Shown here one piece after another: positions 8,662-16,004 of a DNA stretch of 44,344 nucleotides. Origin of the DNA: Gammaproteobacteria bacterium. Lineage in GTDB: Bacteria > Pseudomonadota > Gammaproteobacteria > GRL18. The notes beneath the pieces are model-generated. The model was given only the letters and a program-made list of their open reading frames with translations. It was not told where the DNA came from and searched no databases. The stretch covers positions 1 to 44,344 of the forward strand of contig JADGEM010000041.1 in the NCBI GenBank assembly GCA_016744375.1, given 5' to 3'. Position numbers and translations under genes: made by a program. Every line of letters begins with the position of its first letter. The first letter of the stretch is position 1.

Positions 8662-8768
8662 AAGGTAAGCTGGTGCAACCAATTGGGGTGTCTGAAAACA
8701 TGGATGTTTTCATCAAGCGTTACATGGACGTACTTGCAGCGCCCCAATTGGTTGCACCAGCTTACCTT
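8662..8768 (-). repeat. Hairpin module A2 (inverted homologue of A1)
   Basis: The arms 8662-8688 and 8742-8768 are perfect 27-bp inverted repeats. Read on the minus strand, the interior aligns with A1 through CAAGTACGTCCATGTAACG and again forms two stems with TCCA loops. P3 is AAAACA/TGTTTT (8695-8710). P2 is CAAG/CTTG with TACG/TGTA inside (8714-8736). The outer arm sequence differs from A1 at many places, yet pairing is perfect in both. Confidence 0.85.
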
Positions 8769-8771
8769 GCA

Positions 8772-8862
8772 GTCGTTTTACATGTACTTATTCGAATGCC
8801 ATCACTTCTTTTTCTTTTGATTTCGAATAATCAGCAAATTGCCGCTATGGTCGTAAAACGAC
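8772..8862. repeat. Nested inverted repeats containing module B3
   Basis: The outer arms GTCGTTTTAC (8772-8781) and GTAAAACGAC (8853-8862) enclose the inner arms TTATTCGAA (8788-8796) and TTCGAATAA (8822-8830). The inner hairpin carries the T-rich B core. Read in reverse it aligns with 8344-8391 (ATTCGACAATC, then AAGAGAAAAAGAAAG, then GTTCGGACGAA), the degenerate module B1 at the left end of the array. Confidence 0.7.
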
Positions 8863-8883
8863 ATATCAAACAAAAAATGTTTC

Positions 8884-9789
8884 CTAAAGAGAACTCTGTA
8901 ACATGCCCGGTTCACCATGCCAATAGCCATTGCAATTCTCAGCAATAGTATATGCAGCTTTATCTTCGAGTTTATTTATTTTTTGGTAATAAGCATTAAT
9001 GATTTCTTTTGTCTGTCTGGAGCGAGGGCTGATACGGACAATGTCAACACCCATTGACTGCATTTCTTCTAATTCATTGTACAAATCATAGCGCAGTCCT
9101 GATAAGGTCTGGATGCCGTTAAGGGTGAACAAGCTTTGATCTTCCTGACTTTTTACCTGCAAACCATCTGGGTAATCAATGCATTTCAGATCACATTGAT
9201 CTTTAGGTAAGTTGTGAGCCCTGGCAGTAAAACATCGAGCTGATAATGCCAGAGGCATATGGCCATAGCTGAAGATTTCTGTTTCTATTTTATCTTTTAT
9301 ACCCATCTCATCCATATCATTCAAAATACCAGATAAGGTGTGTCGGGATAATTCAACAGGCATAACCCAACGCTGCAGCCCCTGTTTCTGCATGACAGCC
9401 AAAGTTTGTGCATTGTAGACATTAATAGTTGGCCCGATTGAAAATGGAATTTTTTTCTCTGATAACAACTGTACAGCCGCCATATCATTCGCTTCCACTA
9501 AAAAGTCACCATTATCACAATAACGTCTGAGTGTTTTTAACTCTGATTCGGCTTCAATCAAGGACAAGGTTGATAGAACAATTTCCTTTGGTTGACCTTT
9601 TACCGGCTTTGAGTCACGAAGTGATGCAGCCAGTTCCATCCATTGCTCAAAACCCAGTGAACGTCGTTTAGAACAGACGGTTTCTCCCAGGTAGAGTATG
9701 TCTACAGGGGTATCAAGCATGCTCTGATAAAACGATTCAATATCATCCAATGACCAGAAATATAATAATGGGCCAAGTGATAATTTCAT
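8884..9789 (-). CDS. ubiV: Ubiquinone biosynthesis protein UbiV (U32 peptidase-like, 4Fe-4S)
   Basis: UbiV and UbiU form a heterodimer that hydroxylates ubiquinone precursors without O2, using prephenate as oxygen donor, and allows ubiquinone synthesis under anoxia. The 301-residue protein is the right length. The cluster ligands are visible: Cys39 in ETVCSKRR and three cysteines in the segment SARCFTARAHNLPKDQC followed by LKC, matching the known E. coli spacing (C39, C180, C193, C197). The U32 core motifs around LVEANDMAAV and GPTINVYNA are present. It begins 24 bp after ubiU and is surely co-transcribed with it. Its 3' end lies next to the repeat array. It was formerly called YhbV, a putative protease; the cysteine pattern supports UbiV. 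Confidence 0.93.
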   Translation of the reverse strand: MKLSLGPLLYFWSLDDIESFYQSMLDTPVDILYLGETVCSKRRSLGFEQWMELAASLRDSKPVKGQPKEIVLSTLSLIEAESELKTLRRYCDNGDFLVEANDMAAVQLLSEKKIPFSIGPTINVYNAQTLAVMQKQGLQRWVMPVELSRHTLSGILNDMDEMGIKDKIETEIFSYGHMPLALSARCFTARAHNLPKDQCDLKCIDYPDGLQVKSQEDQSLFTLNGIQTLSGLRYDLYNELEEMQSMGVDIVRISPRSRQTKEIINAYYQKINKLEDKAAYTIAENCNGYWHGEPGMLQSSL

Positions 9790-9813
9790 AATTGCTCCAA
9801 GAAATATTGGTCT

Positions 9814-10812
9814 CTATTGCCAGGGGCGGCTGTAGGCGCCCAATGTGGTTTGAGAGCCTTCAGAAACTTTGTTCAGTGCAGCTGACCATTGAGATTGTGG
9901 GGTATAGTTATCAGGGTCAGCATAGTAAAAATCAATCGCCTGACGCCAGACCCGGGTGACTTGCTGTGTATAGGCAGGACTGCGCTGGCGGCCTTCAATT
10001 TTAATGGCTTTGATGCCAATTTTATCAAGCTCCGGCAGTATTTCAATAGTATTAAGACTGGTCGGTTCCTCCAGGACATGGAAGGTATTTCCCCCAATGC
10101 GGAAACGTCCTTTACAAAGCGTTGGATAACCGGCATTTTCACCATCATCATAGCGATCAATCAACACATCATTTAAACGCGACTCCAGGCCCTGTGATGT
10201 TTTTTCCCACCGAACTGATTTAGCCGGCGAGCAGGCACCACAGGTGTTGGGAGATTCCCCGGTGACATAGGAAGATAAATGACAACGCCCTTCAGCCATA
10301 ATACATAAACTGCCAAAGCCAAAAACTTCCAGCTCAACCGGTGAATGCTGCGCCAGGTGCGCAACTTGTGAAACTGAAAGCACACGTGGAAGTACCGCCC
10401 GTTTTATCCCGAAATTCTTCTCATAATAGCGAAGAGACTCATAACTGGTTGCTGAACCCTGCACAGATAGATGTCGGGTAATCTGAGGGTGTTTACTGGC
10501 CGCATAGTCAAGAATACTGATATCCGCAATAATTAGTACATCAACACCGAGATCTGCGGCCATATCAACCGCTTTTTGCCAGCGAGGCCAACCATCAGGC
10601 TGAGGATATGTATTAATTGCAACAAAAACTTTTGTACCACGTTGATGAGCATATTCTATGGCCTTAGGGAGGTTCTTTTCATTAAAGTTAAGACCGGCAA
10701 AATGACGTGCATTGGTATCATCTTTAAAACCAATATAAACCGCATCGGCACCGTTATTCACGGCTTCTTTTAGTGCTGGAAAATTACCAGCAGGACAGAC
10801 AAGTTCAATCAT
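9814..10812 (-). CDS. ubiU: Ubiquinone biosynthesis protein UbiU (U32 peptidase-like, 4Fe-4S)
   Basis: The partner of UbiV in the O2-independent hydroxylation steps of ubiquinone synthesis. The protein is very close to E. coli UbiU over its whole length, including GADAVYIGFKDDTNARHF, FGSLCIMAEGRCHLSSY, TGESPNTCGACSPA and YPTLCKGRF; these segments carry the cluster cysteines. I place the start at 10812 (MIELVCPAG), giving 332 residues, as in E. coli (331). The frame is open to 10857 but the extra 15 residues lack homology, and the promoter proposed below would start transcription near 10866. It is divergent from ubiT, with an FNR-type site between them. Confidence 0.94.
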   Translation of the reverse strand: MIELVCPAGNFPALKEAVNNGADAVYIGFKDDTNARHFAGLNFNEKNLPKAIEYAHQRGTKVFVAINTYPQPDGWPRWQKAVDMAADLGVDVLIIADISILDYAASKHPQITRHLSVQGSATSYESLRYYEKNFGIKRAVLPRVLSVSQVAHLAQHSPVELEVFGFGSLCIMAEGRCHLSSYVTGESPNTCGACSPAKSVRWEKTSQGLESRLNDVLIDRYDDGENAGYPTLCKGRFRIGGNTFHVLEEPTSLNTIEILPELDKIGIKAIKIEGRQRSPAYTQQVTRVWRQAIDFYYADPDNYTPQSQWSAALNKVSEGSQTTLGAYSRPWQ

Positions 10813-10865
10813 AGCTTTTATAGTAGATAGAGTGAGTAGTATATGTATTTGATGCAAATTACCAG

Positions 10866-10914
10866 ATGTTGGATGATATCACTAAATAGTTTAAATAGAA
10901 TTGATGATGATCAA
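10866..10914 (-). promoter_or_regulatory. FNR/Anr site and predicted class II promoter of ubiUV
   Basis: TTGATGATGATCAA at 10901-10914 is a perfect match to the FNR consensus TTGAT-N4-ATCAA. On the minus strand, TATCAT at 10878-10873 is a good -10 element, placing the start near 10866. The site centre (10907.5) is then about 41.5 bp upstream, the classical activating position. A TATTGT at 10940-10945 gives a similar but less exact arrangement (about -43) for ubiT on the plus strand, so one site may serve both genes. E. coli ubiUV is known to be FNR-activated. Confidence 0.75.
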
Positions 10915-10966
10915 TGAATAAGTTATCACTTTACGGCAATATTGTATCGTTTATTCACTCTATTCG

Positions 10967-11539
10967 ATGGTCATTATGAAAAGCTCACTCCCAAAGCCCC
11001 CAACCCCTGTTGCAGTTGCTTCTAAAATTGCAAACCGGCTGGCAAAGAAGTTAACAGTCCACTTACCACGTGTTATTAAACACTTACCTGAACCCCCTTT
11101 TATTTTACAAAAAACGATTGGTGAAAAAGTTTTACAGAATCTGATGGTAGAACAAATTGAGATGGGGGAATTTGATTTTTTACAGGACCGATGGCTGCAG
11201 ATTAGCATTAATGATATGGGACTGAATTTTTTTCTCAGCTTTCAAAATGAACGATTGGTTTTATCCAATCAGATAACACAGGCTGATGTCAGCTTTAGTG
11301 GTGATTCTAAAGAATTTATTTTACTGGCCAGTCGCAGTGAAGATCCAGATACTTTATTTTTTCAACGTCGACTGACCATCGAGGGTGATACAGAGCTTGG
11401 CTTATATATCAAAAACTCAATTGATGGCATCGACTTTGACAACTGGCCCAACTGGCTGAATAAAATGATTAAAAAGGTTGCCGACCTAGTTTCAGAAGAA
11501 ACAATAGACAGCCAGGAAAACGCTGAAAACCTTCATTAG
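10967..11539 (+). CDS. ubiT: Ubiquinone biosynthesis accessory factor UbiT (SCP2 domain)
   Basis: UbiT is a lipid-binding SCP2-domain protein needed, with UbiU and UbiV, for anaerobic ubiquinone synthesis; it is thought to present hydrophobic intermediates. The SCP2 core is clear: a segment around GEFDFLQDRWLQISI, then QADVSFSGDSKEFILLASR and the very conserved DPDTLFFQRRLTIEGDTELG. The 190 residues compare with 174 in E. coli; the N-terminus is longer. ATG codons at 10967 and 10976 are both possible and neither has a strong ribosome binding site. It is transcribed away from ubiUV across a 154-bp region with the FNR-type site. The next gene, the chemoreceptor, seems to have its own promoter. 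Confidence 0.92.
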   Translation: MVIMKSSLPKPPTPVAVASKIANRLAKKLTVHLPRVIKHLPEPPFILQKTIGEKVLQNLMVEQIEMGEFDFLQDRWLQISINDMGLNFFLSFQNERLVLSNQITQADVSFSGDSKEFILLASRSEDPDTLFFQRRLTIEGDTELGLYIKNSIDGIDFDNWPNWLNKMIKKVADLVSEETIDSQENAENLH

Positions 11540-11563
11540 ACCCAAAGTTATTTTCCTTCACCC

Positions 11564-11593
11564 TAAAGTTTTTTTATTTTTACCGACTATAAT
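11564..11593 (+). promoter_or_regulatory. Candidate promoter of the chemoreceptor gene, sigma-28-like or sigma-70
   Basis: TAAAGTTT (11564-11571) equals the -35 consensus of flagellar sigma-28, and a CCGA core follows at 11583-11586, one base closer than the usual spacing. The same stretch ends in a perfect TATAAT at 11588-11593 without a good sigma-70 -35. Chemoreceptor genes are often sigma-28 dependent, which favours the first reading. An AAGGGG ribosome binding site lies 9 bases before the ATG at 11637. Confidence 0.45.
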
Positions 11594-11636
11594 TAGTTAA
11601 AATTCGATAAAAAAAAGATTCAAGGGGTATCTGATC

Positions 11637-13315
11637 ATGAAAGGCTCACTTTTTTTACGCTTATTTGTGCCCGTGGCAGTGATAATGGCCTTATGTCTGT
11701 TCATACTGCTCTGGATTGTCTCCAACCAAATTAACAGTAATACGCTTTCTGAATCAATTTCCAGAGCTGAAAGCACTGTTGAACAATTTAAACTTATTCG
11801 AGCTTACTATACAAAAAATATTGTTGCTACTGTACTGAAAAGCAGTGATATCAAAGGCTCAATTAATCACAAAGACAACTCTAAAGCCATTCCTCTACCT
11901 GCCACTATGATTCATGATTTGAGTACTGAACTGTCTGAAACAGGGATTAGAATGAAACTTTTTTCTGCCTATCCCTTCCCAAACCGCAAAGAACGGGTTC
12001 TGGACAGTTTTGAGCAAGATGCCTGGAACGCTCTGAACAAAGATCCTCAATCAACATTTAGCCGAGAAGAAATAATTGATGGTCTTCATTATATACGAGT
12101 AGCCAAATCCGACATTATGGTAAGCCCTGTTTGCCTTGCCTGTCATAATACTCGATCAGATACTCCCAAAAATGACTGGAAACTGGGCGATGTTCGTGGT
12201 GTTCTTTCAATTGATATGCCCATTGATGCCATGAAAAAAAATGCAACTACAGTACACTCCTTGCTGGCCTATTTGCTCTTATATTAGTTTTTGCTGCCAT
12301 CTTTTTTACCTACAGAGTTTTTATTGGAAACAAATTAAAAGCCATTAACGCTGCTTTAGTTGATATTGTTGATGGTGATGGGGATTTAACCCAGAGGCTT
12401 GATGATAGAGGTAATGATGAAATCAGCCGGATTGCCAGAAGTTTTAATCAGTTTACTGATAGTCTACAGAAAACAATGAAGCAAGTACAAAATGCCAGTA
12501 ATAGTTTATCCAGTACATCCAGTGAATTGTTAGCAATTACCACAAAAACTAACACAGCCATTGAACAACAAGAACACAATTCAGAACAGGCAAGCATTGA
12601 TGTGCAACAGCTGAATTCACAATCACAGGAAGTAGCCAACCTGACTAAGCAAGCGACTCTAGCCACTCAAAAATCTGATGAAGCGACTAACCGGGGAAAT
12701 ATTGCCATATCAACAACAATAGGCTCTGTTGATCAACTCACCAGTAATGTTAATTCTGCAGCTCAGATTATTGACCAATTACAAAATGACAGTAATAACA
12801 TTGGCGGTGTTCTTGAAGTGATCCAGGGGATTGCTGAACAAACTAACCTGCTAGCTTTAAATGCGGCTATCGAGGCTGCACGGGCGGGTGAGCAAGGCCG
12901 CGGTTTTGCTGTTGTGGCAGATGAAGTACGTACTCTGGCAGCACGAACACAGGATTCAACTCATGAAATCCAGCAAATGATAGAAAGCCTCCAGAGCGCC
13001 AGTAAAAAAGCCTATGATTCAATACAGTTAAACGCTCAACATTCTGATGACACCTTAGACCAAATTGAAGAATCTTGTATTGTTTTATCTGAAATCAAAG
13101 AGTCTATAAATGAAATCAATACAATTAATCAGCAAATTGCCGTTGCAACCCGACAGCAAATGCAGTCATCTGAAAGTTTAAACAGTAAAGTTGGAGAAAT
13201 TTCTGATAAATCTCATGAAAATTCACATCTCAGCAATGACACCCGAACTCATGCTGGAAGCCTGGATACACTCGCCACTCAACTCCAGCAGTTAATTTCA
13301 TCATTCAAATTATAA
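11637..13315 (+). pseudogene. Methyl-accepting chemotaxis protein with periplasmic c-type heme domain, frameshifted
   Basis: The first frame (11637-12287) has a signal anchor at residues about 6-28 and a periplasmic DUF3365/Tll0287-like sensor domain carrying Cys166-x-x-Cys169-His170, a c-type heme motif. It runs into TAG inside the second membrane segment. The -1 frame then reads on without a stop: the rest of the membrane segment ([11 protein letters not shown]), a HAMP domain (about 12320-12470) and a full MCP signalling domain with the hairpin tip [20 protein letters not shown] (12836-12895) to 13315. Repaired, it would be about 560 residues. No CheB/CheR docking pentapeptide is seen at the C-terminus. 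The break may be a true mutation, a sequencing error or slippage at the A8 tract (12234-12241). If intact, it would sense a redox ligand or gas through the heme. Confidence 0.8.
12234..12241 (+). other. A8 homopolymer just upstream of the chemoreceptor frameshift
   Basis: Eight A residues follow the ATG codon of the segment [10 protein letters not shown] -1 shift here would give [21 protein letters not shown] and join the two halves of the receptor. The other place where a single-base change would restore the frame is around 12265-12275, inside the membrane segment. Homopolymers of this kind are hot spots for mutation, slippage and sequencing error. Confidence 0.6.
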
Positions 13316-13404
13316 GTTGATAAAGGAGAGCTACAAATCAGAGAATATATCGGGTAAAATCCTGTTCTAATGCATTATTTGATTCCTGAGGGCATGAACA
13401 ATTC

Positions 13405-13432
13405 ATCTATACTTGTATTTTGAAGTATAGAT
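13405..13432. repeat. Perfect 10-bp hairpin between chemoreceptor gene and rsmE
   Basis: ATCTATACTT and AAGTATAGAT pair around an 8-base loop. It lies 90 bp after the chemoreceptor stop and 52 bp before rsmE. No T-run follows, so it is not a standard intrinsic terminator; an operator or weak terminator is possible. Confidence 0.45.
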
Positions 13433-13483
13433 ATGAAGGGCAATAACAGGAATTTTAACTTTATATAGACCAGTGTGATAAAT

Positions 13484-14230
13484 ATGCGAGTCTCTCGTTT
13501 TTTTATTGATGCCCCTCTCAGTGAAGGACAGCATCTTATTCTCCCACCTAAACTGATTAATTACATAGTTAATGTTCTGCGCCTCAAAACAGGCGATACG
13601 GTTGTTCTGTTTAATGGCCGACAAAACAATCAATCCGGCGAATTTACAGCAACCTTGAACGAAGTATCCAAGCGTCATGCAGTTGCTTATATTGAGAGTT
13701 TTTCAGAAAAAAACACTGAACCACTTATAAAAATACATCTCTTTCAAGGCATTTCTCGTAGTGAAAGAATGGACTTTACAATTCAAAAAGCCATTGAACT
13801 CGGGGCAAATGAAATCACCCCTGTATTGACCCAACGTTCTAATTCAGGAAAATTCAATGCAAAACTCCAGGAAAAGAAAATGCAGCACTGGCAAGGCATA
13901 GCAAACAGTGCCTGTGAACAGTCAGGGCGTACAGTTCTGATTAAAGTAAATGAACCGATTCAAGTTCAACAAATGAATCAGTTTGATGCAGATATAAAAC
14001 TATTGCTCGCACCCGAAGCTCAGTCGAGACTTGCTGAATATTCAGACTTACCCCCAAAAAACATAAACCTTTTTATTGGACCGGAAGGTGGTTTAACTCA
14101 TGAAGAAATTGACTGGGCCTGTGGAAATGGTTATCAAAAACTAAAACTGGGTCCAAGGATATTGCGAACAGAGACGGCAGGACTTGCAATTTTGAGCATC
14201 CTGCAATATTTATGGGGGGACTTAGGTTAA
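13484..14230 (+). CDS. rsmE: 16S rRNA (uracil-1498-N3)-methyltransferase
   Basis: RsmE methylates N3 of U1498 in helix 44 of 16S rRNA, using SAM. The N-terminal PUA-like domain (MRVSRFFIDAPL to about residue 70) precedes a SPOUT methyltransferase domain. That domain shows the trefoil-knot motifs LFIGPEGGLTHEE and LGPRILRTETAGL near the C-terminus. The start is the ATG at 13484, as in homologues; a GTG three codons upstream is less likely. The 248 residues match the family (243 in E. coli). It is convergent with chpC, 16 bp apart, with no visible terminator between. The same gene lies just beyond the Chp cluster in Pseudomonas, from memory. Confidence 0.93.
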   Translation: MRVSRFFIDAPLSEGQHLILPPKLINYIVNVLRLKTGDTVVLFNGRQNNQSGEFTATLNEVSKRHAVAYIESFSEKNTEPLIKIHLFQGISRSERMDFTIQKAIELGANEITPVLTQRSNSGKFNAKLQEKKMQHWQGIANSACEQSGRTVLIKVNEPIQVQQMNQFDADIKLLLAPEAQSRLAEYSDLPPKNINLFIGPEGGLTHEEIDWACGNGYQKLKLGPRILRTETAGLAILSILQYLWGDLG

Positions 14231-14245
14231 GGGGATTAAGGGCAT

Positions 14246-14752
14246 TCAGTCCGCCATCACCTCACTGACTCTGTCTTCTAAAAATGAAATTTTCGGAATA
14301 ATATAATTCTCACCATCTAACTTAACATAGGCGACGAGTTCATTTTTTTTATCACTTGTTGTGACACGAGTTTCATCAATCAAATTTAAGCTTGGTATCG
14401 ATTGACACCCTAATGCAATAAATGGTGAACAACCTTTATTATTTGGTGAATTTAAAATAAGTACTCTTCTATATTTTTGCGGCTTAGATGCATTGATATT
14501 CATTATTTTTTCAAAAATAACAACTGGTACATCCTGCTCACGCCATCGTATCATTCCACCAAACCATTCTGGCGCCCCAAGTAAGGGTTGAATGTTACCT
14601 GGCTCTGTCACTTCTGCAACTGATGCGTTAGGTATCAACATTTTATAACTTAAAAAATTGAGCGTCAGACAACGTACTCTGTCATCTTGGCTGGCAATAT
14701 TTCTTGTTTTTTTGGCTTCGACACCACGAATAATATTACTACTATGATCCAT
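14246..14752 (-). CDS. chpC: CheW-like chemosensory pili protein ChpC
   Basis: A 168-residue CheW-domain protein, last gene of the chemosensory pili cluster. The CheW fold is supported by VRCLTLNFLSYKMLIPNASVAEV (given here in parts: VRCLTLNF, then MLIPNASVAEV), APEWFGGMIRWREQDVPVV and the C-terminal VKLDGENYIIP. In Pseudomonas, ChpC is an accessory adaptor that links receptors to the ChpA kinase. The first 25 residues are basic and have no counterpart in plain CheW. It follows chpB by 32 bp. Confidence 0.85.
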   Translation of the reverse strand: MDHSSNIIRGVEAKKTRNIASQDDRVRCLTLNFLSYKMLIPNASVAEVTEPGNIQPLLGAPEWFGGMIRWREQDVPVVIFEKIMNINASKPQKYRRVLILNSPNNKGCSPFIALGCQSIPSLNLIDETRVTTSDKKNELVAYVKLDGENYIIPKISFLEDRVSEVMAD

Positions 14753-14784
14753 TATTGACCCATTTTTATATACTTAAGAAGCGG

Positions 14785-15975
14785 TTAAACAATATAACAA
14801 TCTTTTCCCATATACTGAACGGCAATTTTTAGTGCCAGAGCCTCAGGTGAACCTGAATAACTGACTAAATTTGCCTTGCGTACTGAATCTGGCATACTGC
14901 TGATCACGCAAGTATCAGTACTCTGAGCCCAGATATCCCCATCATATTTATCAGCAAATTGCTGGCTTGCCAGAACCCCATCAGCACCCATTCCGCTAAA
15001 GATTATTACACCGGACTGTTTTTTAAAACTGCTGGTCACATCATCAATAACACAATCTATAGAAGGCTTATAGTGACCTTTCCAATCGCCTTCGATAAAT
15101 TTTATTTGTCCCTTTTTATCAAGACTCATTTTATTATCAACAGGAACAACAACCACTTCTCCATGCTTAAGTGTATCCCCAGAAACAGCTTCTTTAACAT
15201 AGAAATTGCTTATCCTGTCCAGCTGATTGGCCAATAACGATACAAATCCATCCCCCAGATGCTGTGCTAGAACAAATGCCACAGGCAGTTCTTTAGGGAG
15301 CCTTGCAAGAAAACGCTTAACCGCTTCCGGCCCTCCGATTGAAGCACCTAAAATCCAGACATTAGTCACATCAGGTATCGTGTCCGGCTCTTTATTAGCT
15401 GAAGAGTCTATAATACTCGCTGAAGGCTCTATATCAGCAACAGCAGGTTCATCATCTATTTCTAAAACGTCTACTGTAGGAGTTGCTTCAAGTGTTTGAA
15501 AATCCTGCCTGTTTAATGAATCTGATGACTCACTAACAGACTCCGATAGTTCATCAGTATGATCTATTTGACTTTCGTTTGTTGCAACTTCATCACTCGT
15601 TTCCTGATGAGATACTTTGTCACCCACTAATTCTATAATTTTAGCAGCCAGTTTTTCAACTGCCGGCGCTGAAAAACATTCGCCATCTTTTGGATCATTT
15701 AATTCATCAAAAGCATTGTCATGAAAGAGGATAGGTAAATCAACTTTTTCCAGCAATAAGTCCAATGCATCATCGTCTTCTTCATAGCTGTCATCCATAT
15801 CAATAAGGATAACATCAGCCATAACATTATGCTCTAACTGCTCAACAAATTTAAGATTCAAAAAACCACAGAGAACAACATCAGCACCATATTTTGCAAA
15901 CAACTTTTTCAGACACTTTTGAACCGTCTCCGAGCCAGACGCGATAACGAGTTGAACACCTTTAAGTTTTTGCAT
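14785..15975 (-). CDS. chpB: Chemosensory pili methylesterase ChpB (CheB family)
   Basis: ChpB removes methyl groups from the receptor PilJ and opposes PilK. In 396 residues there is an N-terminal receiver-like domain (1-120), an acidic serine-rich linker (about 125-205) and a CheB methylesterase domain (about 205-396). The catalytic triad is intact: Ser in GASIGGPEA (about 211), His in QHLGDGF (about 239) and Asp in SGMGADG (about 330). The receiver-like domain is degenerate. It starts VIASGSETV where an active receiver has an acidic pair after the first strand, so phosphorylation control is doubtful even though an Asp remains at LIDMDD. It lies between chpA (29 bp) and chpC. Confidence 0.9.
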   Translation of the reverse strand: MQKLKGVQLVIASGSETVQKCLKKLFAKYGADVVLCGFLNLKFVEQLEHNVMADVILIDMDDSYEEDDDALDLLLEKVDLPILFHDNAFDELNDPKDGECFSAPAVEKLAAKIIELVGDKVSHQETSDEVATNESQIDHTDELSESVSESSDSLNRQDFQTLEATPTVDVLEIDDEPAVADIEPSASIIDSSANKEPDTIPDVTNVWILGASIGGPEAVKRFLARLPKELPVAFVLAQHLGDGFVSLLANQLDRISNFYVKEAVSGDTLKHGEVVVVPVDNKMSLDKKGQIKFIEGDWKGHYKPSIDCVIDDVTSSFKKQSGVIIFSGMGADGVLASQQFADKYDGDIWAQSTDTCVISSMPDSVRKANLVSYSGSPEALALKIAVQYMGKDCYIV

Positions 15976-16004
15976 CTGTACTATTACAACTCGAAAAAAA
16001 CCAA

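Larger units (their letters stand above)
8341..8862. repeat. Mirrored array of five inverted-repeat modules (gap without genes 8293-8883)
   Basis: This 591-bp gap has no believable gene. It contains two kinds of hairpin module. A modules (8414-8507 and, inverted, 8662-8768) have long perfect arms and a shared core. B modules (about 8343-8391 inverted, about 8591-8627 and 8788-8830 forward) share a T-rich core such as TTCTTTTTCTTTTGAT. The order is B(-) A(+) B(+) A(-) B(+). The left B-A pair is therefore the reverse complement of the right A-B pair, with one B in the middle, so the whole is a large imperfect palindrome centred near 8600. The arms are conserved as pairs, not as sequence. A MITE-like element, a structured RNA locus or a repair-shuffled repeat cluster would all fit; I recognise no named family. 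Confidence 0.8.

Noticed and set aside
8414..8768. Calling the A hairpins integron attC sites
   Set aside because: Only A1 matches the R box consensus; A2 has GTGCAAC. The arms are bulge-free and too long, and the core with two TCCA stems is not an attC feature. Kept as a hypothesis only.
8341..8862. CRISPR array
   Set aside because: Modules differ in type, orientation and spacing; there are no regular direct repeats with spacers and no cas genes.
8460..8948. Open frames of 62-91 codons within the repeat array, on both strands
   Set aside because: They run through the hairpin arms, have no ribosome binding site or recognisable domain, and read as artefacts of palindromic DNA.
13403..13678. 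Minus-strand frame of 91 codons over the start of rsmE
   Set aside because: Shadow of rsmE; no domain and poor start context.
14231..14245. Bidirectional terminator between rsmE and chpC
   Set aside because: The 15-bp gap has no stem-loop; the pyrX-pilU junction (36032-36057) likewise shows none.
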